A stretch of DNA of 64,000 nt from an uncultured Clostridium sp. Its GTDB lineage: Bacteria > Bacillota > Clostridia > TANB77 > CAG-508. The notes beneath the pieces are model-generated. The model did not search any database, was not told the DNA's origin, and saw only the letters and a program-made list of their open reading frames with translations. The translations under genes and the position numbers were made by a program. The first letter of the stretch is position 1. Each line of letters begins with the position of its first letter. Shown piece after piece: positions 19,198-28,381 of the stretch. The stretch is taken from NCBI GenBank assembly GCA_900553405.1, contig USDF01000001.1:4089-68088 (forward strand), given 5' to 3'.

Positions 19198-20298
19198 ATG
19201 GTAATTGATATGAATTATTGGTCAAAAGTATTAAAAAAAATAGTTATCCTTCTTTTTTCTATTTTAGGTGTTTATTTAGCATTCAAATTGGTCATTTTTT
19301 ACATGCCTTTTTTAATAGCTTTTATTATTTCACTTCTTATTGAACCTATTATAAGGTTTAGTATGAAAAAATTAAAATTAAAGAGAAAGACAAGCACAAT
19401 ACTTGTCTTTATAATAGTTTTATCAATATTAATAGGACTTTTAGCATGGGGAATATTTTCACTTATATCAGAATCCTCCAATTTACTTAATAGTTTGAAC
19501 ATTTATATGGAAAAAATATCAAACAAATTCCAAGAAATTGTATCTGGAATAGATTTAAGTAAAATTCATGTTCCAGATGAAATAATAAATACATTAAAAT
19601 CTTCTGGAGATGACATTTTGGGAGCTTTAGGAAACTGGATTAAAAATGTATTAACCAATCTATTAAATGTAATAACATCATTACCTGCGATAGGTATTTA
19701 TACTGTTATATGTATTATTGCGTTATATTTTATGTGCATAGATAAAATATATATGATAGATCAATTAGAACATCATTTTCCAGAGACTTGGGTAAGAAAA
19801 TTTACCAAACATATAAAAAGTATAATAAAATCTTTAGGATGCTATTTAAAAGCAGAAGCAATATTAGTTCTTGTTTCATTTGTAATATCACTAATAGGCT
19901 TATATATATTTAAATTGGTGGGGCTAAATGTTCCATTTCCTTTAATGGCAGCATTGGGAATAGGTTTTGTAGATGCTCTACCTATATTTGGTAGTGCCAC
20001 TGTTATGATTCCATGGGCAATAATCTGTGCATGTGATGGTGATTTAACTTTAGGTATAAGTATAATAGTATTGCTTATAATAATGAGTATAGTAAGACAA
20101 TTTTTAGAACCAAGAGTTGTGTCTAAACAATTAGGAATACATCCAATTTTTACTTTAATTGCAATGTATACAGGTTTTAAATTTATAGGAGTAATAGGAA
20201 TGCTTATAGGACCTATTGTTTTAATAATTTTGAAGAATATATTTAGTACAATGATAGACAAAGGAGTTGCAAAATCTATTTTTGACCGAGAGATATAA
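19198..20298 (+). CDS. AI-2E transporter family membrane protein (YtvI-like)
   Basis: 366-aa polytopic membrane protein with about seven to eight hydrophobic segments. It has the AI-2E/UPF0118 family layout: paired N-terminal helices, a soluble loop (residues about 90-150), and the conserved C-terminal region GFVDALPIFGSATVMIPWAI followed by RQFLEPRVVSKQLGIHPIFTLIAMYTGFK. The Firmicute subgroup YtvI is a sporulation membrane protein, and length and sequence fit that group. The transported substrate is unknown. A strong AAAGGAGGAG site fixes the start. Confidence 0.75.
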   Translation: MVIDMNYWSKVLKKIVILLFSILGVYLAFKLVIFYMPFLIAFIISLLIEPIIRFSMKKLKLKRKTSTILVFIIVLSILIGLLAWGIFSLISESSNLLNSLNIYMEKISNKFQEIVSGIDLSKIHVPDEIINTLKSSGDDILGALGNWIKNVLTNLLNVITSLPAIGIYTVICIIALYFMCIDKIYMIDQLEHHFPETWVRKFTKHIKSIIKSLGCYLKAEAILVLVSFVISLIGLYIFKLVGLNVPFPLMAALGIGFVDALPIFGSATVMIPWAIICACDGDLTLGISIIVLLIIMSIVRQFLEPRVVSKQLGIHPIFTLIAMYTGFKFIGVIGMLIGPIVLIILKNIFSTMIDKGVAKSIFDREI

Positions 20299-20422
20299 AT
20301 AGCAAAATTAAATTGTTGGTTATTAAGAAGTCTAAATAATATACAATACATGTCTTGATTTGAAAAAATTAATGTGTTATAATAAATAAATCAACTATAA
20401 ATACATCTAAGGAGGGTACTAA

Positions 20423-20617
20423 ATGAGTAAAATTAGCAGAGTAGAAGGAAATGAAGGATTATCACAGCAGGTTTTGAAACTTGCAGAGCAAAAGATATTT
20501 GCTCTGCAGAAAATGGGTTATGGACCTATAGCTATTATGCATTATTTAGCGGAGGAAAATAACGTGGCGGTTTCTTTAACCGGATATGAAGATGGATATG
20601 TAGCAACTATCTCTTAA
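20423..20617 (+). CDS. Small hypothetical protein (64 aa)
   Basis: TAAGGAGGG precedes the ATG. The sequence is largely helical (LSQQVLKLAEQKIFALQKMGYGPIAIMHYLAEENN) and ends in a short beta-like VSLTGYEDGYVATIS. No family is recognised. GCG and GTG codon use is richer than in neighbouring housekeeping genes. A terminator follows. Confidence 0.6.
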   Translation: MSKISRVEGNEGLSQQVLKLAEQKIFALQKMGYGPIAIMHYLAEENNVAVSLTGYEDGYVATIS

Positions 20618-20649
20618 TTCTTAGGTGTAAAAAAGATTTATTATCTAAA

Positions 20650-20693
20650 AAAGCGAAACTTTAGTATAAAATTATACTTGAAGTTTCGCTTTT
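20650..20693 (+). terminator. Rho-independent terminator
   Basis: AAGCGAAACTT (20651-20661) pairs with AAGTTTCGCTT (20681-20691), with an inner AGTAT/ATACT extension and following T residues. Confidence 0.85.
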
Positions 20694-20726
20694 AAAAATT
20701 TTTATTTTATTTTCAGTTCTTTAAAA

Positions 20727-20763
20727 AACTATTCCAAAAGCACCAAGTACTTTTGGAATAGTT
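20727..20763 (-). terminator. Terminator for the minus-strand gene at 20786
   Basis: AACTATTCCAAAAG (20727-20740) is complementary to CTTTTGGAATAGTT (20750-20763); the minus-strand transcript continues into six T residues. Confidence 0.8.
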
Positions 20764-20785
20764 CCTTAAAAGATAATCTAACTCT

Positions 20786-21328
20786 TTATAAAATAGTAGA
20801 AGTAGGAATATAATTATTATCTGGAGGATATACAAATTCATCATTAGGCTTTTCAATTTGTCTAACATTTGTTACTTCTAAAATTGGAATATCATTTCCG
20901 TGATATTTACCTTTTGTAATTTTACCCTCTAATTCTATCCAAGTGTTATCACAAAGCTTAATTGCATCTTTGTATTTACAAAGAAAGCCTACAACAACAC
21001 TTTGAAAATCAGAACTAATAATCATATTTCTTCCAAGAACAAACTCATCATTATTTAAATCATATACTCTGTATACGAAACCGGAAAACCTAAACTTTTG
21101 TCCAACATATGTATCTAAATTATCGTGTACAGATTGCAAAACATTCGTATAATTTTGAGTTGTAAGTTGAGTAATATCACTATTTGAAATATCATCATTT
21201 AATTTAATACTTGCCTTATATATTTTATAACCTACAATTCCACACAAGATTATAACTACTAATATAATGATACCTAATAGGATTTTATAAAAAAATGAAC
21301 TATTTAATTTTAAATTATAAACAAACAT
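20786..21328 (-). CDS. Membrane-anchored protein with DUF1980/YcgQ-like domain
   Basis: 180 aa. One N-terminal membrane helix (residues about 12-35, ILLGIIILVVIILCGIVGYKIY) leads to an extracellular region. Residues about 75-165 (YVGQKFRFSGFVYRVYDLNNDEFVLGRNMI...GFLCKYKDAIKLCDNTWIELEGKITKGKY...ILEVTNVRQIEKP) resemble the C-terminal domain of YcgQ/DUF1980 proteins, which accompany predicted permeases. No permease partner is nearby. Function unknown. Confidence 0.55.
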   Translation of the reverse strand: MFVYNLKLNSSFFYKILLGIIILVVIILCGIVGYKIYKASIKLNDDISNSDITQLTTQNYTNVLQSVHDNLDTYVGQKFRFSGFVYRVYDLNNDEFVLGRNMIISSDFQSVVVGFLCKYKDAIKLCDNTWIELEGKITKGKYHGNDIPILEVTNVRQIEKPNDEFVYPPDNNYIPTSTIL

Positions 21329-21478
21329 AGAAAGAACCTACTTTCTTTTTAAAATAATTTTACTTAAATATATGCCTAAAATATATTAAATATACTTTAA
21401 ATTTTTTCTTGCATTTTAAAGTAAATAATGATATAGTTAGACCTATAGAAAAATGATTTACGAAAGGAAGAAAAACAC

Positions 21479-24227
21479 ATGGGACTTTTTAAAACATATA
21501 GTGAGAAAGAAGTTAAAAGAATAAGACCAATAGTAGATAAAATTAATGGTTTAGAAGAAGAAATTTCAAAATTAACTGACATAGAGTTAAAAGCAAAAAC
21601 AGAGGAATTTAAAAATAGATATGCAAATGGTGAGTCTTTAGATGATTTATTACCAGAAGCATTTGCAGTTGTTAGAGAAGCATCAAAAAGAGTATTAGGA
21701 ATGAGACATTTTGATGTTCAATTAATAGGTGGTGTTGTACTTCATCAAGGTAGAATTGCAGAAATGAAAACTGGTGAAGGTAAAACATTAGTTGCTACAC
21801 TTCCAGTATATTTAAATGCACTTACAGGAGAAGGAGTTCATGTTATTACAGTAAACGATTACCTAGCAAAAAGAGATAGCGAATGGATGGGAAAAGTTTA
21901 TAGATTTTTAGGATTAACAGTAGGTCTTGTAATATCAGGAATGAACCCAGCACAAAAACAACAAGCATATAATTGTGATGTAACTTATGGAACAAATAAT
22001 GAATTTGGATTTGATTATTTAAGAGACAACATGGTTATTTATAAAAATCAATTAGTTCAAAGAAAATTAAAATATGCAATCGTAGACGAAATTGATAGTA
22101 TTTTAATAGACGAGGCTCGTACACCTCTTATTATTTCAGGTAGAGCTAACAAATCTTCCGATTTATACAAAAAAGCAGATAACTTTGTAAAAAGATTAAA
22201 AGCAAAAGTAATAGTTGAAGAAGATGTTAAAGATTTAGAACAAGCAGAAGATAACGAAAACTATGACTACATTGTAGACTTAAAAGCAAAATCAGCTACA
22301 CTTACAAGTAAAGGTATTAAAAAAGCTGAAGACGAATTCCATTTAGAGAACTTTAACGATATAGAAAACTCTGAGTTAGTTCACAATGTAAATCAAGCAT
22401 TACGTGCTCATGGAATTATGAAAAAAGATATAGACTACATTGTAAAAGATGGCGAAGTTCTTATTGTAGACGAATTTACAGGACGTATCATGTATGGAAG
22501 AAGATACAATAATGGATTACATCAAGCAATTGAAGCAAAAGAAGGAGTTAAAATTGCAGATGAATCAAAAACTTTAGCTACAATAACATTCCAAAATTAC
22601 TTTAGAATGTACGAAAAATTATCTGGTATGACAGGTACAGCTATGACAGAAGAATCTGAATTCCAAGAAATTTATAATTTAGACGTAATAGAAATACCAA
22701 CAAATAAACCAATGATTCGTGATGATCACCATGATGTTATATATAAAAATGAAAATGCTAAATTTAGAGCAGTTATAAATGATATAAAAGAAAGTCATGA
22801 AAAAGGCCAACCAGTGTTAGTTGGTACAGTATCAATTGAAAAATCTGAAAAATTAAGTAGCTTACTTAAAAAAGAAGGAATTAAACATGAAGTATTAAAT
22901 GCTAAATTCCATGAAAAAGAAGCTGAAATTATAGCACAAGCTGGTAAGTTTGGAGCAGTTACAATTGCAACAAACATGGCAGGACGTGGTACAGATATTA
23001 TGCTTGGTGGTAATAGTGAATATCTAGCAAAACAAGAAATGAGAAAGTTAGGTTATTCAAGTGAATTAATCGAACAAGCGACAGCATTTAACGAAACAGA
23101 TGACAAAGAAATATTAGATGCTAGAAAGAAATTCAAAGAATTAGAAGAAAAACATAACAGTATTATAAAAGAAGAAAAAGAAAAAGTAATAGATGCAGGT
23201 GGACTAAAAATAATTGGTACAGAAAGACATGAATCTAGAAGAATTGACAACCAGTTACGTGGACGTTCTGGACGTCAAGGAGATAGAGGTGAATCTAGAT
23301 TTTATATAGGTCTAGATGATGACTTAATGAAAATATTTGGTGGAGATAAAGTAACAGCTGTATACAATTTACTTGGTGCAGACGAAGATATGCCAATAGA
23401 ATCAAGAATGATTACTAAATCTGTAGAATCTGCACAAAGAAGAGTAGAAGGTAGAAACTTTAGTATTCGTAAAAATGTACTTGCTTATGACGATGTTATG
23501 AATGTTCAAAGAGAAATCATATATGCACAAAGAAGACAAGTTCTTGACGGAGAAGATTTAAAAGACAAAATTATAAAAATGATGGATTCTGTTGCAGAAG
23601 ATTTAATATCAGTTTATTTAACTGAAGAAAATGTTAATAAAGAAGCATTAATGGAAGATATTAAATCTACATTTGGAATAGAAGAAGTTAAGTCAATAAA
23701 TAGCAAAAAACTAAATATAAATGAGGTTATTACTGAAGTACAAGACAAAATCCACGAAATATATAGCAAAAAAGAAGAAGAATTTGGTAGTGAAGAATTA
23801 AGAGAATTAGAACGTATAGTAATGCTAAAAATAGTAGACCAAAGATGGATGGATCATATAGATAATATGGATGAACTAAAAAACGGAATTGGTCTTCAAG
23901 GATATGGTCAAAAGGATCCAGTTGTTCAATATAGAATACTTGGTGGAGAAATGTTTGACGAAATGACTGCAAATATTAAAGTTGATGTTGTAAGATTCTT
24001 ATTAAATGCTAGAAAAAAAGAAGGCGGAGTATCAAAACGTGAAGAAACTTCTAAAATTACAAATGCTAGTTTAGAAGATACAGCAATTAATTTAGTAGAT
24101 GGTAGTTATAAAAAAGATGAGGGTGGAATGAACAAAACAGTTGTAAATGATGAACCAAAAGTTGGAAGAAATGACCCTTGTCCATGCCGGTTCAGGAAAA
24201 AAATATAAAAACTGCTGTGGTAAATAA
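21479..24227 (+). CDS. secA: Preprotein translocase ATPase SecA, +1 frameshift at CGG before the C-terminal zinc motif
   Basis: SecA motor of the Sec translocon. Key parts are the DEAD motor with [16 protein letters not shown] (residues about 97-112), the [20 protein letters not shown] box (about 203-222), the NMAGRGTDI and [17 protein letters not shown] helicase motifs, and an intact helical-wing region. The zero frame ends at 24208 with [10 protein letters not shown] one-base skip at the CGG codon 24188-24190 restores [15 protein letters not shown], the normal SEC-C zinc finger for SecB or ribosome contact, ending at 24227 (915 aa). The break coincides with the left boundary of the integrated element, whose 36-bp repeat begins at the GG of this CGG. 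Confidence 0.93.
24188..24190 (+). other. Putative +1 frameshift site TGC-CGG in secA
   Basis: The in-frame codon is CGG (Arg). Reading from the next base gives GGT, TCA, GGA and the rest of the SEC-C motif. The copy of this sequence at the other end of the element reads TGT-GGT without the extra C. Confidence 0.6.
24189..24224. repeat. attL: 36-bp direct repeat at the secA 3' end
   Basis: Bases 24189-24224 are identical to 30729-30764. Both copies encode [12 protein letters not shown]. This is the form expected when an integrase uses the 3' end of a gene as its attachment site and restores the coding end. Confidence 0.8.
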
Positions 24228-24280
24228 CCTCGCAAACCCTTATAAAATAAGGAATTGTTAAAAATAGAAAAAATGATAAA

Positions 24281-24400
24281 TTTGTTCACAGATGACAATT
24301 TGTCCACGATTTGTCCACATAGCATAAATAATGTGGACAGAATCGAAGAAACCCCATAAAAATCAATAAAAAATCTACATGGACAATTATTGTGGACATA
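24281..24400. promoter_or_regulatory. Cluster of integrase arm-type repeats (left end)
   Basis: TTGTCCAC occurs at 24300-24307 and 24311-24318, with a TTGTTCAC variant just before, and inverted GTGGACA units near 24333 and 24392. Similar units recur near the right end at 30565-30591. The pattern fits binding sites for the N-terminal domain of a Tn916-type integrase. Confidence 0.55.
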
Positions 24401-24409
24401 GTTATATAA

Positions 24410-24439
24410 AATGTCAGCATTTGAAATGCTGGCATTTTT
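24410..24439 (+). terminator. Hairpin ahead of the integrase gene
   Basis: AATGTCAGCATTT and AAATGCTGGCATT form a nearly perfect stem (24410-24435) followed by T residues; it may end secA transcription in the current arrangement. Confidence 0.65.
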
Positions 24440-24476
24440 CCGTTTCATTAAGTTTTATAATGAAGGAGAGATAACT

Positions 24477-24944
24477 ATGGTAAGCGTAAGAAAACGTGGA
24501 AAGGTATATGAATACCGATTTGAAATTGCAACAGTTGACGGAACAAGAAAATGGATAACAAAGTCAGGGTATCCAACAAAAGCAGAGGCTTTTAAAGAAG
24601 GAGCAAAAGCCTATAACGATTTTTACTACAATGGTCAAAAGACGCAGTTAAGAGAAAATATGTCGTATGCAGATTTTTTAGATTATTGGATAGATAATTA
24701 TGCAAGTTTCAATTTGCATTACTCTACTACAATATCTTATATAAACATTATTAAAAATCACGTAAAACCAAGAGTAGGATTTTATAAATTATGGCAATTA
24801 GATACACGTCTTTTACAGGAGTTTATCAATAAAATATATGTTGAGTATGGCTTTTCAAAAAACTATATGGCGAGTATTTTAAAAGTGGTTAAAGGTTCAT
24901 TAAAATATGCGTGTTACACATTAAATTATATTACAAAATTGTAA
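24477..24944 (+). pseudogene. Tyrosine integrase, N-terminal fragment
   Basis: The ATG at 24477 follows GAAGGAGAG. The 155 aa contain the arm-binding domain (VSVRKRGKVYEYRFEIATVDGTRKWITKSGYPTKAEAFKEGAKAYNDF) and the core-binding helical domain (YADFLDYWIDNYA...NIIKNHVKPRVGFYKLWQLDTRLLQEFINKIY). The catalytic domain with the R-H-R-Y residues is missing. A full-length relative would be about 370-400 aa. The frame ends inside the conserved operator of the following resistance module (24931-24970), which suggests that module joined here by recombination and removed the 3' part. Confidence 0.85.
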
Positions 24945-24970
24945 TATTGAGTAATATTAGAATGACGACT
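24931..24970 (+). promoter_or_regulatory. Predicted BceR-type operator/promoter, copy 1
   Basis: 40 bp matching 27529-27568 with three mismatches. It starts with the near-palindrome TTACAAAATTGTAA, followed by two GTAATATT units and ACGACT. It lies 67 bp ahead of the GT51 gene; copy 2 lies 45 bp ahead of the ABC transporter genes. Confidence 0.7.
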
Positions 24971-25037
24971 TATATGATAAAAAATGATAATATTACTGCA
25001 ATAAATTACTTTTTAGTAAAGAAGGGATTAGCATTAT

Positions 25038-25727
25038 ATGAAATTAGTTAAAAAGATTGCAATAACAATTTTATTAATATTTATTTGTATAGGAAGTTAT
25101 TTTATTTGTAGTGGTTATCAAATGTATAAGAATGCCATAAATAAAATGCCATTAAAGGATAAAATTACAACAATTAGGCAAAAAGAAGATTATACAAAAA
25201 TTGATGATATGCCTCAAATATATTTAAAAGCAGTTGTATCAGTTGAAGATCATAGATTTTACAAACATTTTGGGATAGATGTCATTTCTATTGGAAGAGC
25301 ATTTGTAAATGATATAAAAAAAATGAAATTTGTAGAGGGAGGAAGCACAATTACCCAACAACTAGCCAAGAATATCTATTTTACACAAGATAAGAAAATA
25401 GTAAGGAAAGTTGCAGAAATTTTTATGGCATTTAGCATAGAAAGTAACTACAATAAGGATGAAATATTAGAATTATATTTGAATACTTCATATTTTGGCA
25501 ATGGATTTTATTCTGTTAAGTCAGCAAGTTTAGGTTATTTTAATAAATTACCAAAAGATATGAACGATAGTGAATCAATTATGCTAGCAGGAATCCCAAA
25601 TGCTCCGTCTTTATATAATCCAATTCAAAATAAAAATTTAGCAATTGAAAGACAGAGGCAAGTTATAAATAAAATGATTAAATATGGTAACCTAGATAAA
25701 GTTGAAGCAGAAAAAATTATAAAATAA
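25038..25727 (+). CDS. Monofunctional peptidoglycan glycosyltransferase (GT51)
   Basis: 229 aa with an N-terminal membrane anchor (residues about 6-26) and a single GT51 transglycosylase domain. Signature motifs are VSVEDHRFYKHFGID (residues about 69-83, catalytic Glu), EGGSTITQQLAKN (about 98-110), and the IESNYNKDEILELYLN region. There is no penicillin-binding transpeptidase domain, as in MtgA/SgtB. It polymerises lipid II. Its operator matches that of the BceAB-like transporter, so it probably helps resist lipid II-binding peptides by raising glycan polymerisation. Confidence 0.85.
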   Translation: MKLVKKIAITILLIFICIGSYFICSGYQMYKNAINKMPLKDKITTIRQKEDYTKIDDMPQIYLKAVVSVEDHRFYKHFGIDVISIGRAFVNDIKKMKFVEGGSTITQQLAKNIYFTQDKKIVRKVAEIFMAFSIESNYNKDEILELYLNTSYFGNGFYSVKSASLGYFNKLPKDMNDSESIMLAGIPNAPSLYNPIQNKNLAIERQRQVINKMIKYGNLDKVEAEKIIK

Positions 25728-25819
25728 TTATATTTAATTTTCTGAATTATTATAATTTAGAAAATTAAAGTGATATAATATGAATAATTATAAAAGCAAA
25801 TTACGAAAGGAGATAAACT

Positions 25820-26482
25820 ATGAAAAAAATATTAATTATAGAAGATGAAAAAATCATAAGAAATGAGTTAAAATCTTTGTTAGAAAACTCAGGGTATGAA
25901 GTATTAATTATAGAAAAGTTTGATAATGTTAAAGAAAATATAAAAAATATGAAATTTGATTTAATTTTAATGGATATTAATTTACCTAATAAAAATGGTG
26001 AAATTTTATTAAAAGAAATTAGAAAAGAATCTAATGTTCCTATTATTATGGTTACGAGCAGAGTAGGAGAAGTAGATGAAGTTTTATCTATATCTTATGG
26101 TGCAGACGATTATATTACTAAGCCATACAATCCAACAATCTTACTATTGAGAATACAAAATATATTTAAACGAATGGATAATAATATGGACGACTTATTT
26201 TATGATAATATTAGTGTTAATCCACAAAAAGGAATATTGAAACAAGGCGAAAAGGTATTAGAACTGACTAAAAATGAAATGATTATCTTTACATATCTTT
26301 TAAGTAATCGTGGTAGAATAGTAACTCGTGATGATTTAATGACAGATTTATGGAATAATAATGAATTTATAAATGACAACGCTCTAACAGTAAATATTAG
26401 TAGATTAAGAAATAAATTACAAAATTTTGGACTTGAAAATAGGATTGAAACAAGAAAAGGACAAGGGTATAAATTATTATGA
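25820..26482 (+). CDS. Response regulator, OmpR family, BceR-like
   Basis: 220 aa. Receiver domain with acidic pocket ED (residues about 8-9), phospho-Asp in LILMDINLPNKNG (about 49-61) and Lys in YITKPYNP. The C-terminus is a winged helix (LTKNEMIIFTYLLSNRGRIVTRDDLMTDLW...NVNISRLRNKL). It overlaps the kinase gene by 4 bp. Neighbouring kinase and ABC genes identify a Bce/Vra-type antimicrobial peptide sensor. It likely binds the TTACAAAATTGTAA operators at 24931 and 27529. Confidence 0.88.
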   Translation: MKKILIIEDEKIIRNELKSLLENSGYEVLIIEKFDNVKENIKNMKFDLILMDINLPNKNGEILLKEIRKESNVPIIMVTSRVGEVDEVLSISYGADDYITKPYNPTILLLRIQNIFKRMDNNMDDLFYDNISVNPQKGILKQGEKVLELTKNEMIIFTYLLSNRGRIVTRDDLMTDLWNNNEFINDNALTVNISRLRNKLQNFGLENRIETRKGQGYKLL

Positions 26483-27495
26483 GTTTTAAAAAATATTTAT
26501 TAGATAAAACAGTACAGATAACTGTGTCAATTGTTGGATTCATAATTGCTATTCTTATGTTAAACGCATTTAAAGTGGAAAATGATTTAAAAATAGCATT
26601 GACAATATTATTTTTTTTAGTTGCAACATTTAATATTATTTTTGATTATTTCAGGAAATACAAATTTTACAAAAAAATATTAAATACGCTTGATAAGTTA
26701 GATAAAAAATATTTAATTTTAGAAATGTTAAAGAAGCCAAACTTTTATGATGGCGAAATTTTTTATCAAATTCTTTATGATATAAACAAGTCAATGATTG
26801 AAAATGTAAAAGAATATAATTTAAGTATTACCGATTTCAAGGAATATGTAGAAATGTGGATTCATGAAGTAAAGATTCCAGTAGCAAGTTTAACTTTATT
26901 AATTCATAATAACAGAAATATGTTTGATAAAAGATATATAGAACAAATTAGAAAGTTAGATAACTATATAGATCAAATTTTATATTTCGTTCGAAGCGAA
27001 AATGCCGAAAAAGATTATCTTATCAAAGAAAATGAATTGCAGAAGATTATTAAAGATGTTGCTTTAAAAAACAAAGATGACTTATTAGAAAATAAAGTTA
27101 ATCTTGAAGTTGATGTTCATAATGAAAAAGTTTTAACGGATTCAAAATGGTTAGAGTTCGTATTAAATCAGATTATAAACAATAGTATTAAATATAAAAA
27201 AAATAATAACGATCCAATAATAAAAATTAGTGTAAAAGATGAAAAAGATAAAGTATATCTAACTATTTGGGATAATGGAATAGGAATACCTAAAAACGAT
27301 ATAAAAAGAGTATTTGATAAATCTTTCACTGGTGAAAACGGTAGAATAATGGCAAAATCAACAGGTATGGGACTTTATATTGTCAAGAAATTATGCGATA
27401 AATTAGGACATAAGATAATTATTGAATCTGAAATACATAAATATACAAAAATTACAATTATCTTTTATAAAAATGATTTTTATAAAATTGATTAA
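26479..27495 (+). CDS. Intramembrane-sensing histidine kinase, BceS-like
   Basis: 338 aa. Two N-terminal helices (about 10-30 and 38-60) are separated by only a few residues, so there is no extracellular sensor domain, as in BceS kinases that sense through the ABC transporter. The H box is MWIHEVKIPVASL (His about 129). The ATPase part has NQIINNSIKYKK, DNGIGIP and GMGLYIVKKLC motifs. Start overlaps the response regulator stop (ATGA). Confidence 0.88.
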   Translation: MSFKKYLLDKTVQITVSIVGFIIAILMLNAFKVENDLKIALTILFFLVATFNIIFDYFRKYKFYKKILNTLDKLDKKYLILEMLKKPNFYDGEIFYQILYDINKSMIENVKEYNLSITDFKEYVEMWIHEVKIPVASLTLLIHNNRNMFDKRYIEQIRKLDNYIDQILYFVRSENAEKDYLIKENELQKIIKDVALKNKDDLLENKVNLEVDVHNEKVLTDSKWLEFVLNQIINNSIKYKKNNNDPIIKISVKDEKDKVYLTIWDNGIGIPKNDIKRVFDKSFTGENGRIMAKSTGMGLYIVKKLCDKLGHKIIIESEIHKYTKITIIFYKNDFYKID

Positions 27496-27528
27496 AGTTT
27501 ATGCAGATTTAGATACTAAAAATAAATA

Positions 27529-27568
27529 TTACAAAATTGTAATATTCTGTAATATTAGAATAACGACT
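27529..27568 (+). promoter_or_regulatory. Predicted BceR-type operator/promoter, copy 2
   Basis: Near-identical to 24931-24970 (37 of 40 bases), with the TTACAAAATTGTAA palindrome and GTAATATT repeats. It lies ahead of the ABC transporter pair. Confidence 0.7.
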
Positions 27569-27613
27569 AATCCTATCTTTTATATTACAATGTAATCAGA
27601 AAGGAGAAAGATT

Positions 27614-28381
27614 ATGGAAAATATCTTAAAAATTGATAAAATTGAAAAATATTATGGCAATAAATCTAGTCTTACAAAAGCAATTGATAACCTATCATTT
27701 GATGTTGAAAAGGGAGAATTTGTTGCAATAATGGGAGCAAGTGGCTCTGGAAAGACTACTCTTTTAAATTGTATATCTACAATTGATAAAGTTACATCTG
27801 GACATATTTATGTAGCAGGTAATGATATCACAAAATTAAGAGGAAATAGTCTAAATAAGTTTAGAAGGGAAGAGTTAGGCTTTATATTTCAAGATTTTAA
27901 TTTGCTTGATACTTTAACTGCTTATGAAAATATTGCTTTGGCACTTTCTATTCAAAATGTGAATTCAAGAGAAATTGATACAAGAATTAAAAAAATTGCA
28001 AAAGAACTGGATATTGTTAATGTACTTAATAAATATCCATATCAAATGAGTGGAGGTCAAAAGCAAAGAGTCGCTAGTGCAAGAGCAATAATTACTAATC
28101 CAAAGTTAATTCTTGCAGATGAACCAACAGGTGCATTGGATTCAAAGTCAGCTAAAATGCTTTTAGAAAAATTTGATTATTTGAATAAAGAATTACAAGC
28201 AACAATTCTTATGGTGACACATGATGCGTTTACTGCAAGTTATTCTTCAAGAGTCATATTTATCAAAGATGGTAAAATTTTTAATGAAATAATTAAAGGA
28301 ACAAATTCTAGAAAAGAATTTTTTGATAAAATAATAGATGTTGTAACATTACTTGGTGGTGACTTAAACGATGCTCTTTAA
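27614..28381 (+). CDS. ABC transporter ATPase, BceA-like
   Basis: 255 aa. Walker A GASGSGKTT (residues about 43-51), Q loop FQDFNLLD, signature MSGGQKQR (about 145-152), Walker B LILADEPTGALDSKSA (about 166-181) and switch His in MVTHDAFTASY. This is the LolD/BceA type that powers FtsX-like permeases. It overlaps the permease start by 11 bp. AAGGAGAAAG ribosome site. Confidence 0.9.
   Translation: MENILKIDKIEKYYGNKSSLTKAIDNLSFDVEKGEFVAIMGASGSGKTTLLNCISTIDKVTSGHIYVAGNDITKLRGNSLNKFRREELGFIFQDFNLLDTLTAYENIALALSIQNVNSREIDTRIKKIAKELDIVNVLNKYPYQMSGGQKQRVASARAIITNPKLILADEPTGALDSKSAKMLLEKFDYLNKELQATILMVTHDAFTASYSSRVIFIKDGKIFNEIIKGTNSRKEFFDKIIDVVTLLGGDLNDAL

Noticed and set aside
24411..24476. Longer N-terminus of the integrase fragment
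   Set aside because: The extra codons cover a terminator-like hairpin; the ATG at 24477 has GAAGGAGAG and matches the family start.
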